Source: Marinomonas fungiae
GTDB lineage: Bacteria > Pseudomonadota > Gammaproteobacteria > Pseudomonadales > Marinomonadaceae
Length of the DNA: 64,000 nucleotides
Assembly (NCBI RefSeq): GCF_001418205.1
Contig: NZ_LIQF01000001.1
Location: 490,838 to 554,837, forward strand
Direction: 5' to 3'
In this document: in pieces, positions 47,236-56,798 of the stretch
How positions within the stretch are numbered: position 1 is the stretch's first letter
Layout: each line of letters begins with the position of its first letter
The notes under the pieces: generated by a model
The model's database searches: none
What the model saw: the letters and a program-made list of their open reading frames with translations, nothing else
What the model was told of the DNA's origin: nothing
Made by a program: the position numbers and the translations under genes

Positions 47236-48831
47236 ATGTCACATTACAAAAACGATATCGACGCAACTGCTACCCTAATCGCTCAGCATGGCGCACCTTG
47301 GGCTGCCATTAATCCTGAATACGCTGCCCGTATGCGTGCTCAGAACCGCTTCAAAACAGGCTTAGATATTGCCCGTTACACCGCTAAGATCATGCGTGCA
47401 GACATGGAGCGCTACGATCAAGATCCGAGCCAATACACACAATCTTTAGGTTGCTGGCACGGCTTTATCGGCCAGCAAAAAATGATCTCGATTAAAAAGC
47501 ATTTCAACTCAACTGATCGTCGCTACCTATACCTATCTGGTTGGATGATTGCCGCGCTGCGCTCTGAATTTGGCCCTCTGCCAGACCAATCTATGCATGA
47601 GAAAACCTCAGTACCTGCGTTGATTGAAGAACTGTACACCTTCCTTCGCCAAGCGGACGCTCGTGAAATGGGTGGTTTATTCCGCGACATGGATGCGGCA
47701 CGCGATGCTGGCGATGAAGTCAAAGCGGCGGCGATTCAAAAACAGATTGAAGAATACCAAACTCATATTGTGCCTATCATTGCTGACATTGATGCGGGCT
47801 TTGGTAACGAAGAAGCCACCTACTTACTGGCTAAAAAAATGATTGAAGCTGGAGCTTGCTGTATTCAAATTGAGAACCAAGTTTCCGACGAGAAACAATG
47901 TGGTCACCAAGACGGTAAAGTCACCGTGCCACATGAAGACTTCCTAGCGAAGATCCGTGCGGTGCGCTACGCCTTCCTTGAACTAGGTGTAGATGATGGT
48001 GTAATCGTGGCTCGTACCGATTCTTTGGGCGCAGGTTTAACCAAACAAATCGCGGTATCAACGACACCGGGTGATTTAGGTGCCCAATACAATGCCTTCC
48101 TAGATGTGGAAGAAGTGGATATGAGCACGGCAAATGAAAGTGACGTGCTGATGGTTCGTGATGGCAAGTTGGTACGACCAAAACGTCTACCAAGTAATCT
48201 GTTCCAATTCCGTAAAGGCTCTGGTGAAGACCGTGTGGTGCTGGACTGTATTACATCACTGCAAAATGGCGCGGATCTTCTTTGGATTGAAACTGAGAAG
48301 CCTCATGTTGGCCAAATTAAAGGCATGGTGGATCGTATTCGTGAAGCAGTACCTAATGCGAAGTTGGTCTACAACAACTCACCGTCTTTCAACTGGACAT
48401 TAAACTTCCGCCAGCAAGTATTTGACGCATGGCAAGAAGAAGGTCGAGATCTTTCTGTCTACGATCGTGCCCAGCTGATGAGTGTGGAATACGACAGCAG
48501 TGATTTAGCACAAGAAGCGGATCAGCGTATTCGTAACTTCCAGGCGGATGCGGCTCGCGAAGCGGGCATCTTCCACCACTTGATTACATTGCCGACTTAC
48601 CACACCGCAGCGCTGTCTACGGATAACTTAGCCAAAGAGTACTTTGGTGCAGAAGGTATGTTGGGCTACGTTAAGAACGTTCAGCGTGAAGAGATTCGCC
48701 AGAAAATCGCCTGTGTGAAACACCAAAATATGGCCGGCTCTGATATGGGCGACGACCATAAAGAGTACTTCTCTGGTGATGCGGCGCTGAAAGCATCAGG
48801 TCATGACAATACCATGAACCAATTCGCGTAA
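47236..48831 (+). CDS. aceA: isocitrate lyase, Pseudomonas type
   Basis: Splits isocitrate into succinate and glyoxylate, first step of the glyoxylate shunt. The start at 47236 gives 531 residues, the length of the Pseudomonas form, distinct from the 430-residue E. coli enzyme. The active-site motif is EKQCGHQDGKV (KKCGH in E. coli). Further blocks: IADIDAGFGN, IQIENQVSDEKQ and VARTDSLGAGLT. It pairs with malate synthase G across the intergenic region and ends at a strong terminator. Confidence 0.96.
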   Translation: MSHYKNDIDATATLIAQHGAPWAAINPEYAARMRAQNRFKTGLDIARYTAKIMRADMERYDQDPSQYTQSLGCWHGFIGQQKMISIKKHFNSTDRRYLYLSGWMIAALRSEFGPLPDQSMHEKTSVPALIEELYTFLRQADAREMGGLFRDMDAARDAGDEVKAAAIQKQIEEYQTHIVPIIADIDAGFGNEEATYLLAKKMIEAGACCIQIENQVSDEKQCGHQDGKVTVPHEDFLAKIRAVRYAFLELGVDDGVIVARTDSLGAGLTKQIAVSTTPGDLGAQYNAFLDVEEVDMSTANESDVLMVRDGKLVRPKRLPSNLFQFRKGSGEDRVVLDCITSLQNGADLLWIETEKPHVGQIKGMVDRIREAVPNAKLVYNNSPSFNWTLNFRQQVFDAWQEEGRDLSVYDRAQLMSVEYDSSDLAQEADQRIRNFQADAAREAGIFHHLITLPTYHTAALSTDNLAKEYFGAEGMLGYVKNVQREEIRQKIACVKHQNMAGSDMGDDHKEYFSGDAALKASGHDNTMNQFA

Positions 48832-48886
48832 ACTTCTTTTTTGCGGCTGATCTATACTCCAAAAGAGTGATCTTTTCCCCCCGCAT

Positions 48887-48912
48887 TGGGTCGCTTCGGC
48901 GACCCATTTTTT
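48887..48912 (+). terminator. terminator of aceA
   Basis: An 8-bp GC-rich stem (48887-48894 with 48899-48906) capped by a TTCG tetraloop is followed by TTTTTT. Confidence 0.92.
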
Positions 48913-49061
48913 ATTCTCCTCATTGACGCCCTTTCAATCCTCGTTACACTGAACGTTAGTCCTGTCATGGATTGTTCATTATTAATACGACAAAATGATT
49001 CAGGGAACTAATTGAGAAAATAAACCACCAAGTTTATTAACCAAGATTGAGGGGTAAAATG

Positions 49062-49607
49062 ATGACGGATATCTATGATATTTCAGTAGTGGACATCGAT
49101 GGTAACGAGATGACCTTAGAGCCTTTCTGCGACAAAGTTCTGCTGATCGTTAACGTAGCTTCAAAATGTGGCTTGACGCCTCAGTACGAAGGATTGGAAT
49201 CTTTGTATGAACAGACCAGAGATCTCGGATTTGAAATTCTCGCCTTCCCTGCCAATGACTTTGCCGGCCAAGAGCCTGGCAGTGATGCTGAGATAAAAGC
49301 GTTCTGCACGAGCAAATACAATGTCAGCTTTCCGATGTTCAGCAAAATCGTAGTAACCGGTGAGAACAAACACCCGCTTTATAAATTCCTAATCGAAGAA
49401 GCCCCCACCGCAGTTAATCGTGCCGAAATGGAAGAAAACTTACGTGGCTACAATATCGAGCCGACACCAGAACCGGAAGTGGTGTGGAACTTCGAGAAGT
49501 TTGTGGTGAGCCGTTCAGGACAGGTGTTAGGACGCTTTGCGCCAAACACGCCACTAGATGATGTCAACCTCGTAAACACCATCCGTGTAGCACTCGCAAA
49601 CGGTTAG
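49062..49607 (+). CDS. glutathione peroxidase/thioredoxin-type peroxidase
   Basis: A 181-residue cytosolic peroxidase with cysteine in place of selenocysteine. The active-site VNVASKCGLTPQYEGLE, the FPANDFAGQEPGSD glutamine motif and the WNFEKFVV tryptophan-asparagine motif make the catalytic tetrad. The NQF cysteine of some relatives is absent. I chose ATG 49062, seven bases after AGGGG; 49059 is an adjacent alternative. It detoxifies hydroperoxides using glutathione or thioredoxin. Confidence 0.92.
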   Translation: MTDIYDISVVDIDGNEMTLEPFCDKVLLIVNVASKCGLTPQYEGLESLYEQTRDLGFEILAFPANDFAGQEPGSDAEIKAFCTSKYNVSFPMFSKIVVTGENKHPLYKFLIEEAPTAVNRAEMEENLRGYNIEPTPEPEVVWNFEKFVVSRSGQVLGRFAPNTPLDDVNLVNTIRVALANG

Positions 49608-49624
49608 AGCAACTAATGAACTTA

Positions 49625-49659
49625 GCCGAAATAGTGGTTTAAAAAGTCACTATTTCGGC
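49625..49659. terminator. perfect 12-bp hairpin between convergent genes
   Basis: Arms 49625-49636 and 49648-49659 are exact reverse complements with an 11-nt loop. There is no clear U-tract on either side, so termination is likely but not certain. Confidence 0.55.
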
Positions 49660-49669
49660 AACCTATATC

Positions 49670-50377
49670 TTAAACAGAACCCTTTAATGCTAGTGACCGT
49701 TTACTTATAAAAACCCTCACTATATTAGAGTAGACAAAATACAACGCTAATTGCGTAAACCAAACCCACCACGCAGACCATAAGTTATGGCTAAAGAAGT
49801 GCGCGCCTCGCATCACTTGCCCAAATCCCATCAGTAATCCTAAACCCACCGCGAATACCACAGCCGTTGTTGCCCACTTTCTCGAATAAGGGTAGAGGAT
49901 AAAAAATAGGCCCATCAAAGCGAAACCTCCTGACGCATGCCCACCAGGGAAGCAGCCCCCCTTTCCAGCCATATTAGAAACCGGCCCAAGCAATGGATAC
50001 TCCAAGCCATCACCACCATAACGGACTAAATCCCAAGGGCAAGAGTGCGCACTGACTGACTTCAATGCACTTACCACCAAAGGCCCAGCAATCATAATCA
50101 GTGCGATGATGAACCAATCATAACGACGCTTGATAATCCCCAACAGTATGACGCCTAAGGAAAAAGCAATAATCGCATTTTTCACGTAGACATGATTCAC
50201 CACGGCTAACCAATAATTATCAATCAGAGGAAAGCTCTGGCTTTCAGAACTGAACCACAGATCACTAAGGTAAATGTCCAATGCTTGATTTCGCGAAATC
50301 AGTAGAAATAGCAAAGCGGTTAGACCGAGTAACCAACATTGCTTGAAATAGAACGCTTTTGAAAACTGATAAGGCAT
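49670..50377 (-). CDS. PAP2 family membrane phosphatase
   Basis: Integral membrane protein of 235 residues, about six helices. PAP2 motifs are present in variant form: KSVSAHSCPWDLVRYGG (motif 1), GGCFPGGHASGGF (PSGH variant, motif 2) and MRGAHFFSHNLW (motif 3). This pattern is common in lipid A or lipid phosphate phosphatases. It lies 11 bp after another PAP2 gene. The substrate is unknown. Confidence 0.87.
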   Translation of the reverse strand: MPYQFSKAFYFKQCWLLGLTALLFLLISRNQALDIYLSDLWFSSESQSFPLIDNYWLAVVNHVYVKNAIIAFSLGVILLGIIKRRYDWFIIALIMIAGPLVVSALKSVSAHSCPWDLVRYGGDGLEYPLLGPVSNMAGKGGCFPGGHASGGFALMGLFFILYPYSRKWATTAVVFAVGLGLLMGFGQVMRGAHFFSHNLWSAWWVWFTQLALYFVYSNIVRVFISKRSLALKGSV

Positions 50378-50388
50378 CCGTCTGACTC

Positions 50389-50970
50389 TTAATGAAAGTG
50401 GAAAATACGCTGTGAAATAGCACGTAATTTTTGTATTACGATATGATTGAAAGGCTTTACTCGGCGAGCACAGTAATACTCAAAAAGTCCACACCACAGA
50501 GCCGACAAAGCATATGCACCTAACACGTCAAACGGATAGTGCACACCAGAAAATACGCGAGCCCAAGCGGTCGCAAGAGAAAGCCCAAGCAAGCAAATGC
50601 CAAGGCTGTGATAGTGTTTGTCGAGAGACAAGCAAAATGCGATGCATGCCAAGAACGTCACATGGTCACTGGGAAATGACGAATCTGGTGTATGTCGAAT
50701 AAACGTTAAGCCAATGTGATCAACGAAGGGACGGTTATGCTGCCACATCAATGAAATGACAAAATTTACCAATAGCGCAAAACTGGTCACATAAATTGCG
50801 TTTAGCACCACCGATTTACTCAGGTTGTCTTTTAACCACATTAACACTAAACATAGCAGTGCAAAGAAAACGGGCACTTGAGCCAAAAACTTTGTCAGCC
50901 CTAATAGGGCGACATTAGGTTGATGGCTCGCGTTGATAAGTAGGAAAAGACTTTGATTTAAAGGTTCCAT
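50389..50970 (-). CDS. BcrC-like undecaprenyl-diphosphatase (PAP2)
   Basis: Membrane phosphatase of 193 residues. Motifs WQHNRPF, SSFPSDHVTF and ARVFSGVHYPFDVLGAY, with PSDH in motif 2, match the BcrC/YbjG group, which recycle undecaprenyl pyrophosphate for cell-wall synthesis and can confer bacitracin tolerance. It is followed by a second PAP2 gene on the same strand. Confidence 0.87.
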   Translation of the reverse strand: MEPLNQSLFLLINASHQPNVALLGLTKFLAQVPVFFALLCLVLMWLKDNLSKSVVLNAIYVTSFALLVNFVISLMWQHNRPFVDHIGLTFIRHTPDSSFPSDHVTFLACIAFCLSLDKHYHSLGICLLGLSLATAWARVFSGVHYPFDVLGAYALSALWCGLFEYYCARRVKPFNHIVIQKLRAISQRIFHFH

Positions 50971-51040
50971 AAGACCGCTACAACTTAAATTTGCAACAAA
51001 ATCTATACCGCGAACCTTAGGAAAAAATTATGTCATGAAC

Positions 51041-51424
51041 TTACCCATGCAGAGCCTCGTGACTGTAGCGTAATTCTAGACTCAAGCGTTGCTGCTTTGT
51101 TAAACCTTTGAAAACCATAGAATAGGAATGATCCACCATACGATACAGCTCACCAAGGGGTAATGAACCATCCAACAACACACTGTTCCAATGTTTCTTA
51201 TTCATATGGTATCCAGGCTTTACTGCGTCAAAGATACTGCGAAGTTCCAGAGCATGGTTCGGTTCACATTTTAAATTAAAACGCTTAAGTCCTTCCGTTT
51301 CGGTGACTAGAGCGAACATCTTACCGCACAACTTGTAAACCAATACATCAGGGCCAAAAGGATACTCAGCGCTCGCTTCAGGCTTAGCGGCAATATAGTG
51401 GATCAGTTGATCATAATGACTCAT
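51041..51424 (-). CDS. MmcQ/YjbR family protein
   Basis: A 127-residue protein of the MmcQ/YjbR DNA-binding-like fold: KPEASAEYPFGPDVLVYKLCGKMFALV near the start, RFNLKCEPNHALELR and PGYHMNKKHWNSVLLDGSLP. The family is widespread and its role is unclear. It overlaps the acetyltransferase gene by 14 bp, so it is co-transcribed with it. Confidence 0.9.
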   Translation of the reverse strand: MSHYDQLIHYIAAKPEASAEYPFGPDVLVYKLCGKMFALVTETEGLKRFNLKCEPNHALELRSIFDAVKPGYHMNKKHWNSVLLDGSLPLGELYRMVDHSYSMVFKGLTKQQRLSLELRYSHEALHG

Positions 51425-51911
51425 ACACTCGCTCCGTTTTTGTCATAACCGCAGCGTCTTCACCATAGCATTCAGAAACCGTCTGCTTAAGCAGCATGAA
51501 ACCAAACCGTTGCCAAAAAGGTACACTGCCTTGAACCGAGACTAGACGAAACTCCTGCCAGCCACTTTTCTGCGCACGAGCGAGTAAAAACTCCGCTAAT
51601 AGAGGTCCAACCCCTTGCCCCTGATATTCAGGAGAAATGGCGAGATCATGAAGAAAGACATACTCCTCCACTACTCCCTTCGACAGTGACTGTCCAAGCT
51701 CTGGAAGTGATTCACCAGCCCAAGTATGAGCCAGTATATAACCGCCAATTTGTGCAGGATTGGTGTCGCAGCAATATACAAAGCACAATTGCGGTGAGCG
51801 AAGCCACTTCCCCTGCATCACTTCGAGGGGCTCAGGCACCACATCATGATACACCTGAGACTGAATCCTCATAATTTGTGGCCAGTCTGTATTCACAATC
51901 TCTCGAATCAT
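51411..51911 (-). CDS. GNAT family N-acetyltransferase
   Basis: A 166-residue acetyltransferase. A longer in-frame frame runs into the next gene, but the ATG at 51911 gives a complete GNAT domain (MIREIVNTDWPQIMRIQ). The acetyl-CoA motif is HDLAISPEYQGQGVGPLLAEFLLA, followed by FWQRFGFM. Small-molecule or protein acetylation; substrate unknown. It lies between the AbrB-type transporter gene (5-bp gap) and mmcQ. Confidence 0.88.
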   Translation of the reverse strand: MIREIVNTDWPQIMRIQSQVYHDVVPEPLEVMQGKWLRSPQLCFVYCCDTNPAQIGGYILAHTWAGESLPELGQSLSKGVVEEYVFLHDLAISPEYQGQGVGPLLAEFLLARAQKSGWQEFRLVSVQGSVPFWQRFGFMLLKQTVSECYGEDAAVMTKTERVYESL

Positions 51912-51916
51912 AATGT

Positions 51917-53008
51917 TTACCTTATTAATTTGGTCGATAGCCATTTTGCTAACAGTGGGCCAACAATCATCACTAACAAGAAGCGCGATACCTGCATAGT
52001 CATGACAAATCCCGTATCGACTGGAATATTTGCAGCAATGATGGCCACAGAATCTGCGCCACCAGGGCTTGTTCCTAAGAAAGCAGATAAAAAGTCGATG
52101 TCGATCCAGAGGACCAACACCCAAGCCACCAGTACATTCATCAGTAGTAAGAAGAAGATCGACAACAAAATAAATGGCAAAACATGCAGAGCATGCCGTA
52201 CCACGGCAGGGGTAAAACGAAAGCCGATTCCCCACCCCATCGTCGCAAAAGCCAGCATTAGTAATGATTGCGGTAACTCAATCACAATCAGGTTGAAAGA
52301 TTGCAACACAAAGCTAATGAACATTGGCAACAATAAAAAACCGCCAGAAATACGTACTTTTGTGGCGACTAAAAGGGCTAGTATTACTAGGATTAAGGTG
52401 ACTAAGAAATTATGCCAATTGCTAACGAACCAATGCGTACTACTGCTTGGCAATGCTTCGGGCTCCACTAACAAACCCGCAGTTAACATCGCTGCCAAAG
52501 CGCAAAAAGCCACACGCGTATATTGCATCACGGCGACTAGACGCATGTCGGCGCCATAGGATTCGCTCATGATGGTCATGACCCCCGCCGCCCCTGGTGA
52601 GGTTCCCCAAATAGCGGTCGTGCCCGGCAGCAATGCCGATTTTGTCAGTGCCACGCCAACAATTCCCGATGCTAAAATCGTCATCGCGGTACCAAATAGA
52701 TACACCTGCCATTGCTCTGCTATGTCAGCGAAGGTCGAAAGTGGTAAGTGAGAAGCTATCATCACTCCCACGACAGTCTGAGCCAGTCGAAAAGGCAATG
52801 TATGTAGCGTCAATGGATGATCCGATACGACTAAGATAATCGCAGCCAACATCGGCCCTAACAGAAAAGCTGCCGGAGCACTAAGTAACTCAAGCCCCGT
52901 TACAAACAGAGAAGAAATAACGACCAACAAGCACCAGTGCCTAGGCTTGTTAAAAGCTTTCGGAGTGCTAATGAAGGCTGTTTTTGAGTCGTTTTGAGGA
53001 TCAGACAT
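51917..53008 (-). CDS. AbrB family (PF05145) membrane transporter
   Basis: Polytopic protein of 363 residues, about 10 helices in two similar halves. Repeated motifs are seen: WGTSPGAAGVMTIMSE and LGTSPGGADSVAIIAAN, with LLGPMLAAI and IVGPLLAKWL. These belong to the AbrB/YvbJ-type permeases, once mislabelled ammonia monooxygenase. It begins a three-gene operon with GNAT and MmcQ genes. The substrate is unknown. Confidence 0.88.
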   Translation of the reverse strand: MSDPQNDSKTAFISTPKAFNKPRHWCLLVVISSLFVTGLELLSAPAAFLLGPMLAAIILVVSDHPLTLHTLPFRLAQTVVGVMIASHLPLSTFADIAEQWQVYLFGTAMTILASGIVGVALTKSALLPGTTAIWGTSPGAAGVMTIMSESYGADMRLVAVMQYTRVAFCALAAMLTAGLLVEPEALPSSSTHWFVSNWHNFLVTLILVILALLVATKVRISGGFLLLPMFISFVLQSFNLIVIELPQSLLMLAFATMGWGIGFRFTPAVVRHALHVLPFILLSIFFLLLMNVLVAWVLVLWIDIDFLSAFLGTSPGGADSVAIIAANIPVDTGFVMTMQVSRFLLVMIVGPLLAKWLSTKLIR

Positions 53009-53121
53009 CGCTTATCTTTTATGAAAATTATTCCCTAGTATATTAACACCAGCAGCTCTAGAGGGCTTCGCAACAAAAGAGACTTCGAGCGAATAAAACT
53101 ATATTTGAAAGAGCAAAAACT

Positions 53122-53149
53122 TAGAGCTAGATCAATATATTAAATTGAT
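53122..53149. promoter_or_regulatory. candidate FNR-type half site and dyad upstream of the haem chemoreceptor
   Basis: TAGAG-CTAG-ATCAA (53122-53135) keeps one exact FNR half. The ATCAA continues into an ATCAAT/ATTGAT dyad (53131-53136 with 53144-53149). It lies about 80 bp before the receptor start. Weak evidence; included because the receptor may sense redox state. Confidence 0.25.
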
Positions 53150-53217
53150 TAGAAGCAATACACTGGATGAGATTGTAAGTTTTTACACATTCTTAAAAGG
53201 TTGAGAGGCAGCTATCT

Positions 53218-54825
53218 ATGCATCAGTACATTTCTGTTCGTTGGAAAATTTTATTGCCGATGGCAGGCATACTGATTTTCATTATTGCAGCACTCAACTT
53301 GTACTCTTCTCATCAGCAGAAAGACCAGTTATTGGAATTAACTGAGCACCAACTGGTCGATATTGCTAATGGTTATATGGACAGTATGAACGCCTTGATG
53401 TTCACAGGCGCTATGGCCAGTCGAGAAATGCTACGAGACAAAATTTCCCAACGCGAAGGCATCGCGGGGGTGCGGATGCTGCGAGGCGATGCGGTCAGTA
53501 ATATCTACGGTCCAGGCTTCGATCATGAAAAACCACAGGACGACCTAGATAAACGTGCTCTGGCGGGTGAAACCATCATCAATGTCGAGACAGTGGAAGG
53601 TGAACGACACATTACCCTGCTGCTGCCATTTGCTGCCAGCACGGATCGACACGGTACGAATTGCTTAACTTGTCACCCTGTTGCCGAAGGTACTATTCTA
53701 GGCGCTGCACGCATTACTTACTCGATGGCGGCACGCGATCGAAACATTGAAAACGCCATTTTAAAGAACTCCACGATTAATTTCATTGCCATTTTGTTTG
53801 GCCTAGTGGTGATTTACTTCATTATGTTGAAAGTACTCATCCAACCACTTAACCGCTTAAAAGATACCATGTCAGTCATCGGTGAAAATGCCGACCTTCG
53901 CCCACGTATTCAATTGGGCGCCAACGATGAGTTCCGCAAAGTCGGGGAAGCGACTAATAACATGTTAGATCGTTTCCAACCAACCATTCACAGCCTTACA
54001 AAAACCATGGATAACCTCAGTGCATCTGCAGATCAATTAGCTTCCGTCACTCGTGAAACAAGCGAAGGTGTTGATAGGCAAAAAAATGAAAGTGCCTTGT
54101 TAGCACAATCGATTCAAGAGTTATCGAATGCCGCAGAAGAGGTGGCACAAAACGCAGCCAATGCAGAAACCGCTGCCAGTGAAACAAAGCACCTCGCAGA
54201 TGATGGCAAGAACATGGTGCTACATGTGGCCCAAACTAACTCGGAGTTGGCCCAGAAAGTTGAGTCGGCAACTGATGTCGTGAAGAAGTTGGCTGAAGAT
54301 GCCCAAGGTATTGGGCGCGTTTCACAAGAAATCAGCGATATCGCAGAGCAAACCAACTTACTGGCATTAAATGCGGCAATTGAAGCGGCCCGCGCCGGTG
54401 AACAAGGACGTGGCTTTGCCGTGGTAGCAGATGAAGTTCGCTCGTTAGCAAGCCGCACTCAGCTTTCAACAGAAGAAATTCGAAATATCATTGAAAACTT
54501 ATCAAGCATTTCCAAAGAGGCAGTTAATGCCATGGAAAGTAGTAAAGCGCAGGCAAACGATAGTGTCGATGACGCCAATAAAGCGGCTCATGCGTTGGAA
54601 GAAATTGCATCAAGCGTAGAGCAAATTCGAGAAATGAATACCATGATTGCCGCGGCAGCCTCGGAACAAAGCGCAGTCGTCAATGAAATTAACAACAATA
54701 TTCATGCTATCAGTGCTATCTCTGAGCAAGCGGGCACAGGCTCTCATAAAACCCAGCTGCAGAGCGAAGAGATTGCCAAGATTTCACAATCTCTAGACAG
54801 CACCATCAATCAATTTAAGTCTTAA
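53218..54825 (+). CDS. methyl-accepting chemotaxis protein with haem-c motif in its sensor
   Basis: Chemoreceptor of 535 residues. Helix 1 lies near 10-30, a periplasmic domain near 31-185, helix 2 near 186-206, then HAMP and a signalling domain with the [20 protein letters not shown] tip near residue 382. The periplasmic part holds [13 protein letters not shown], a CxxCH motif (Cys149, Cys152, His153) for covalent haem c. Such sensors in Geobacter and relatives respond to redox state or gases. It converges on a PAP2 gene with only 11 bp between. GAGAGG lies upstream. Confidence 0.92.
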   Translation: MHQYISVRWKILLPMAGILIFIIAALNLYSSHQQKDQLLELTEHQLVDIANGYMDSMNALMFTGAMASREMLRDKISQREGIAGVRMLRGDAVSNIYGPGFDHEKPQDDLDKRALAGETIINVETVEGERHITLLLPFAASTDRHGTNCLTCHPVAEGTILGAARITYSMAARDRNIENAILKNSTINFIAILFGLVVIYFIMLKVLIQPLNRLKDTMSVIGENADLRPRIQLGANDEFRKVGEATNNMLDRFQPTIHSLTKTMDNLSASADQLASVTRETSEGVDRQKNESALLAQSIQELSNAAEEVAQNAANAETAASETKHLADDGKNMVLHVAQTNSELAQKVESATDVVKKLAEDAQGIGRVSQEISDIAEQTNLLALNAAIEAARAGEQGRGFAVVADEVRSLASRTQLSTEEIRNIIENLSSISKEAVNAMESSKAQANDSVDDANKAAHALEEIASSVEQIREMNTMIAAAASEQSAVVNEINNNIHAISAISEQAGTGSHKTQLQSEEIAKISQSLDSTINQFKS

Positions 54826-54836
54826 TTTCACACTCT

Positions 54837-55469
54837 TTATGCTGCCACATCGCTACGGCGATGTGTGCAGAATTGATGTACCCACAGGACCCATAGCACG
54901 CCTAGTAGCCATCCTGCGATGATGTCGGTTGGCCAATGAACGCCCAACATTACCCGACTAATTCCCACCAATAATGCACTGAGTAAAGCACACATCAGTA
55001 AAGCACGACGAGCACTTATTGGCGTCCACAGTCGTGAGATGACCAATGCCCCACCAAAAAAACAGACCATCGACATGGTCGCATGTCCTGAAGGGAAACT
55101 AGGTGTATAGACCTCAATCAAATGTGGCACCAGATCCGGGCGTGGACGGCCGAATATATATTTTGCCCCCATGCTAAGCAGTACACCTCCGAGGGTCATA
55201 AACACTACTTCAAAAGCATCCCAGAGTCGTCGACGTAGCCCTAAAACCAGCGTCAAAACCACCGTGCCATAAATCAGCACCCAGTTACTGCCTAATGCAG
55301 TAATGTCTCGCACAATAACCCCTAACCATTCGGGGCCGGCTAAGGCCAACGAGTCATCTCGAAACCACAGTAACCCGGCACGATCAATGGTGCTGTGCCC
55401 CACTAACGCAATCCAAGTGGTTACTGTAAGAGTGATCAATAACACCAAGTAAGTAATACGAATTCTCAC
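54837..55469 (-). CDS. PAP2 family phosphatase
   Basis: Membrane phosphatase of 210 residues with canonical motifs: KYIFGRPRPD (motif 1), PSFPSGHAT (motif 2) and SRVMLGVHWPTD (motif 3). It resembles PgpB-like lipid phosphatases that act on phosphatidylglycerophosphate or undecaprenyl pyrophosphate. I chose a GTG at 55469 (GGAG six bases before it) over ATG 55481 (Shine-Dalgarno too close). It is monocistronic. Confidence 0.87.
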   Translation of the reverse strand: MRIRITYLVLLITLTVTTWIALVGHSTIDRAGLLWFRDDSLALAGPEWLGVIVRDITALGSNWVLIYGTVVLTLVLGLRRRLWDAFEVVFMTLGGVLLSMGAKYIFGRPRPDLVPHLIEVYTPSFPSGHATMSMVCFFGGALVISRLWTPISARRALLMCALLSALLVGISRVMLGVHWPTDIIAGWLLGVLWVLWVHQFCTHRRSDVAA

Positions 55470-55615
55470 AATGCACTCCATCCCTTCACACAACTTTGCA
55501 ATAATAAGTAAATATACCTGTCCAGATTGTAAAAGGGGGTGTTTACGCGTAGTTTCCTCCTTTTTTAACTCTGTAGACCAAGCTTCTGACTACTATTTTC
55601 ATAAAGGGATTTGCC

Positions 55616-56773
55616 ATGCAAACATATCAATGGGGGATTTTTGCCCTAGCGCTAGGAGCCTTCGGGCTTGGCACTACGGAATTCTTTCCCATGGGATTAT
55701 TACCCACCATCGCTGACGGTGTTCAAGTCTCTATCCCTGCTGCTGGTCTATTGATTAGCGCCTATGCCGTAGGCGTTATGTTTGGCGCGCCACTCGTTAC
55801 CCTCTACATGACACGCTTTAGTCATAAAGCTTCATTAATCGCGCTAATGGCAGTGTTCTTCGCTGGGAATTTGTTATCCGCCATTGCGGTTGATTACACC
55901 ACACTACTGATTTCCCGTGTGGTCACCAGTATGTCACATGGCGCTTTTTTCGGTATTGGTGCTCTAGTAGCAATGAAGCTCGCTCCGGTTGGCAAGCAAG
56001 GCTCGGCGGTGGCCTCGATGTTTTTAGGCTTAACCATTGCCAATATTATTGGTGTCCCTATTGCGACTTGGCTAGGTCAAAGTATTCATTGGCGTACGGC
56101 TTTTGCTGCCACCTCCGCACTTGGCTTAGTCGCTATGATTGGTTTACTGCGCACCCTACCGCATATGGAAAAGCCCAAACGTCCCAATGTTAAAAGCGAA
56201 TTGCAGGCGATTCTGCAACCCGCAGCCTTACGCACATTCTTGACCACGGTTTTATGCGCTGGATCGATGTTCACTCTTTACACCTACATCACTCCGATCC
56301 TGCAAACTCTTGCCAATGTAGTGGATGCCAATATTGCCTATTTACTCATGACTGCTGGGATCGGCTTTACCATTGGTAACTATGTCAGTGGTAAGTTGGC
56401 CGATAAATCCCCAGACTTGTCTTTGACAGTTTCACTGGTTGGACAAGTGATTATTTTGGCCGCGTTTAGTTTTGTTACGGTTAATCTGATGACAGCGGCC
56501 ATCACTATTTTCTTGTGGGGCGTTGTGAACTTTATGATTGGACCACCGTTGCAGATGAAAGTCATGACCATCGCAGATAAAGCACCGGGGTTGGCTTCTT
56601 CAATAAATATTGGCGCATTTAACTTAGGTAACGCCTTAGGTGCGGCATTGGGCGGCGCGGTGATCACAATTGGCCTAGGCTATGAATGGATCCCTGCATC
56701 AGCAGCAATCTTGTCACTGGCAGCATTAATCTTGCTGGCCATTAATCGTAAGCTAGTAGCGAAATCACAATAG
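55616..56773 (+). CDS. MFS transporter (AraJ/YdhP-like, DHA1)
   Basis: Twelve-helix exporter of 385 residues. It starts QWGIFALALGAFGLGTTEFFPMGLLPTIAD and has the TSMSHGAFFGIGALVAMKLAP block, typical of sugar/drug efflux proteins of the AraJ type. AAGGGA precedes the ATG. The Gate-domain gene starts 25 bp later on the same strand, so they may be co-transcribed. Confidence 0.9.
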   Translation: MQTYQWGIFALALGAFGLGTTEFFPMGLLPTIADGVQVSIPAAGLLISAYAVGVMFGAPLVTLYMTRFSHKASLIALMAVFFAGNLLSAIAVDYTTLLISRVVTSMSHGAFFGIGALVAMKLAPVGKQGSAVASMFLGLTIANIIGVPIATWLGQSIHWRTAFAATSALGLVAMIGLLRTLPHMEKPKRPNVKSELQAILQPAALRTFLTTVLCAGSMFTLYTYITPILQTLANVVDANIAYLLMTAGIGFTIGNYVSGKLADKSPDLSLTVSLVGQVIILAAFSFVTVNLMTAAITIFLWGVVNFMIGPPLQMKVMTIADKAPGLASSINIGAFNLGNALGAALGGAVITIGLGYEWIPASAAILSLAALILLAINRKLVAKSQ

Positions 56774-56798
56774 CTTTAACGTTAAGGAAAAGTTTCAA

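Noticed and set aside
51912..52235. N-terminal extension of the GNAT frame
   Set aside because: The extra 108 residues lie in another frame of the AbrB gene and do not resemble GNAT; the complete domain starts at 51911.
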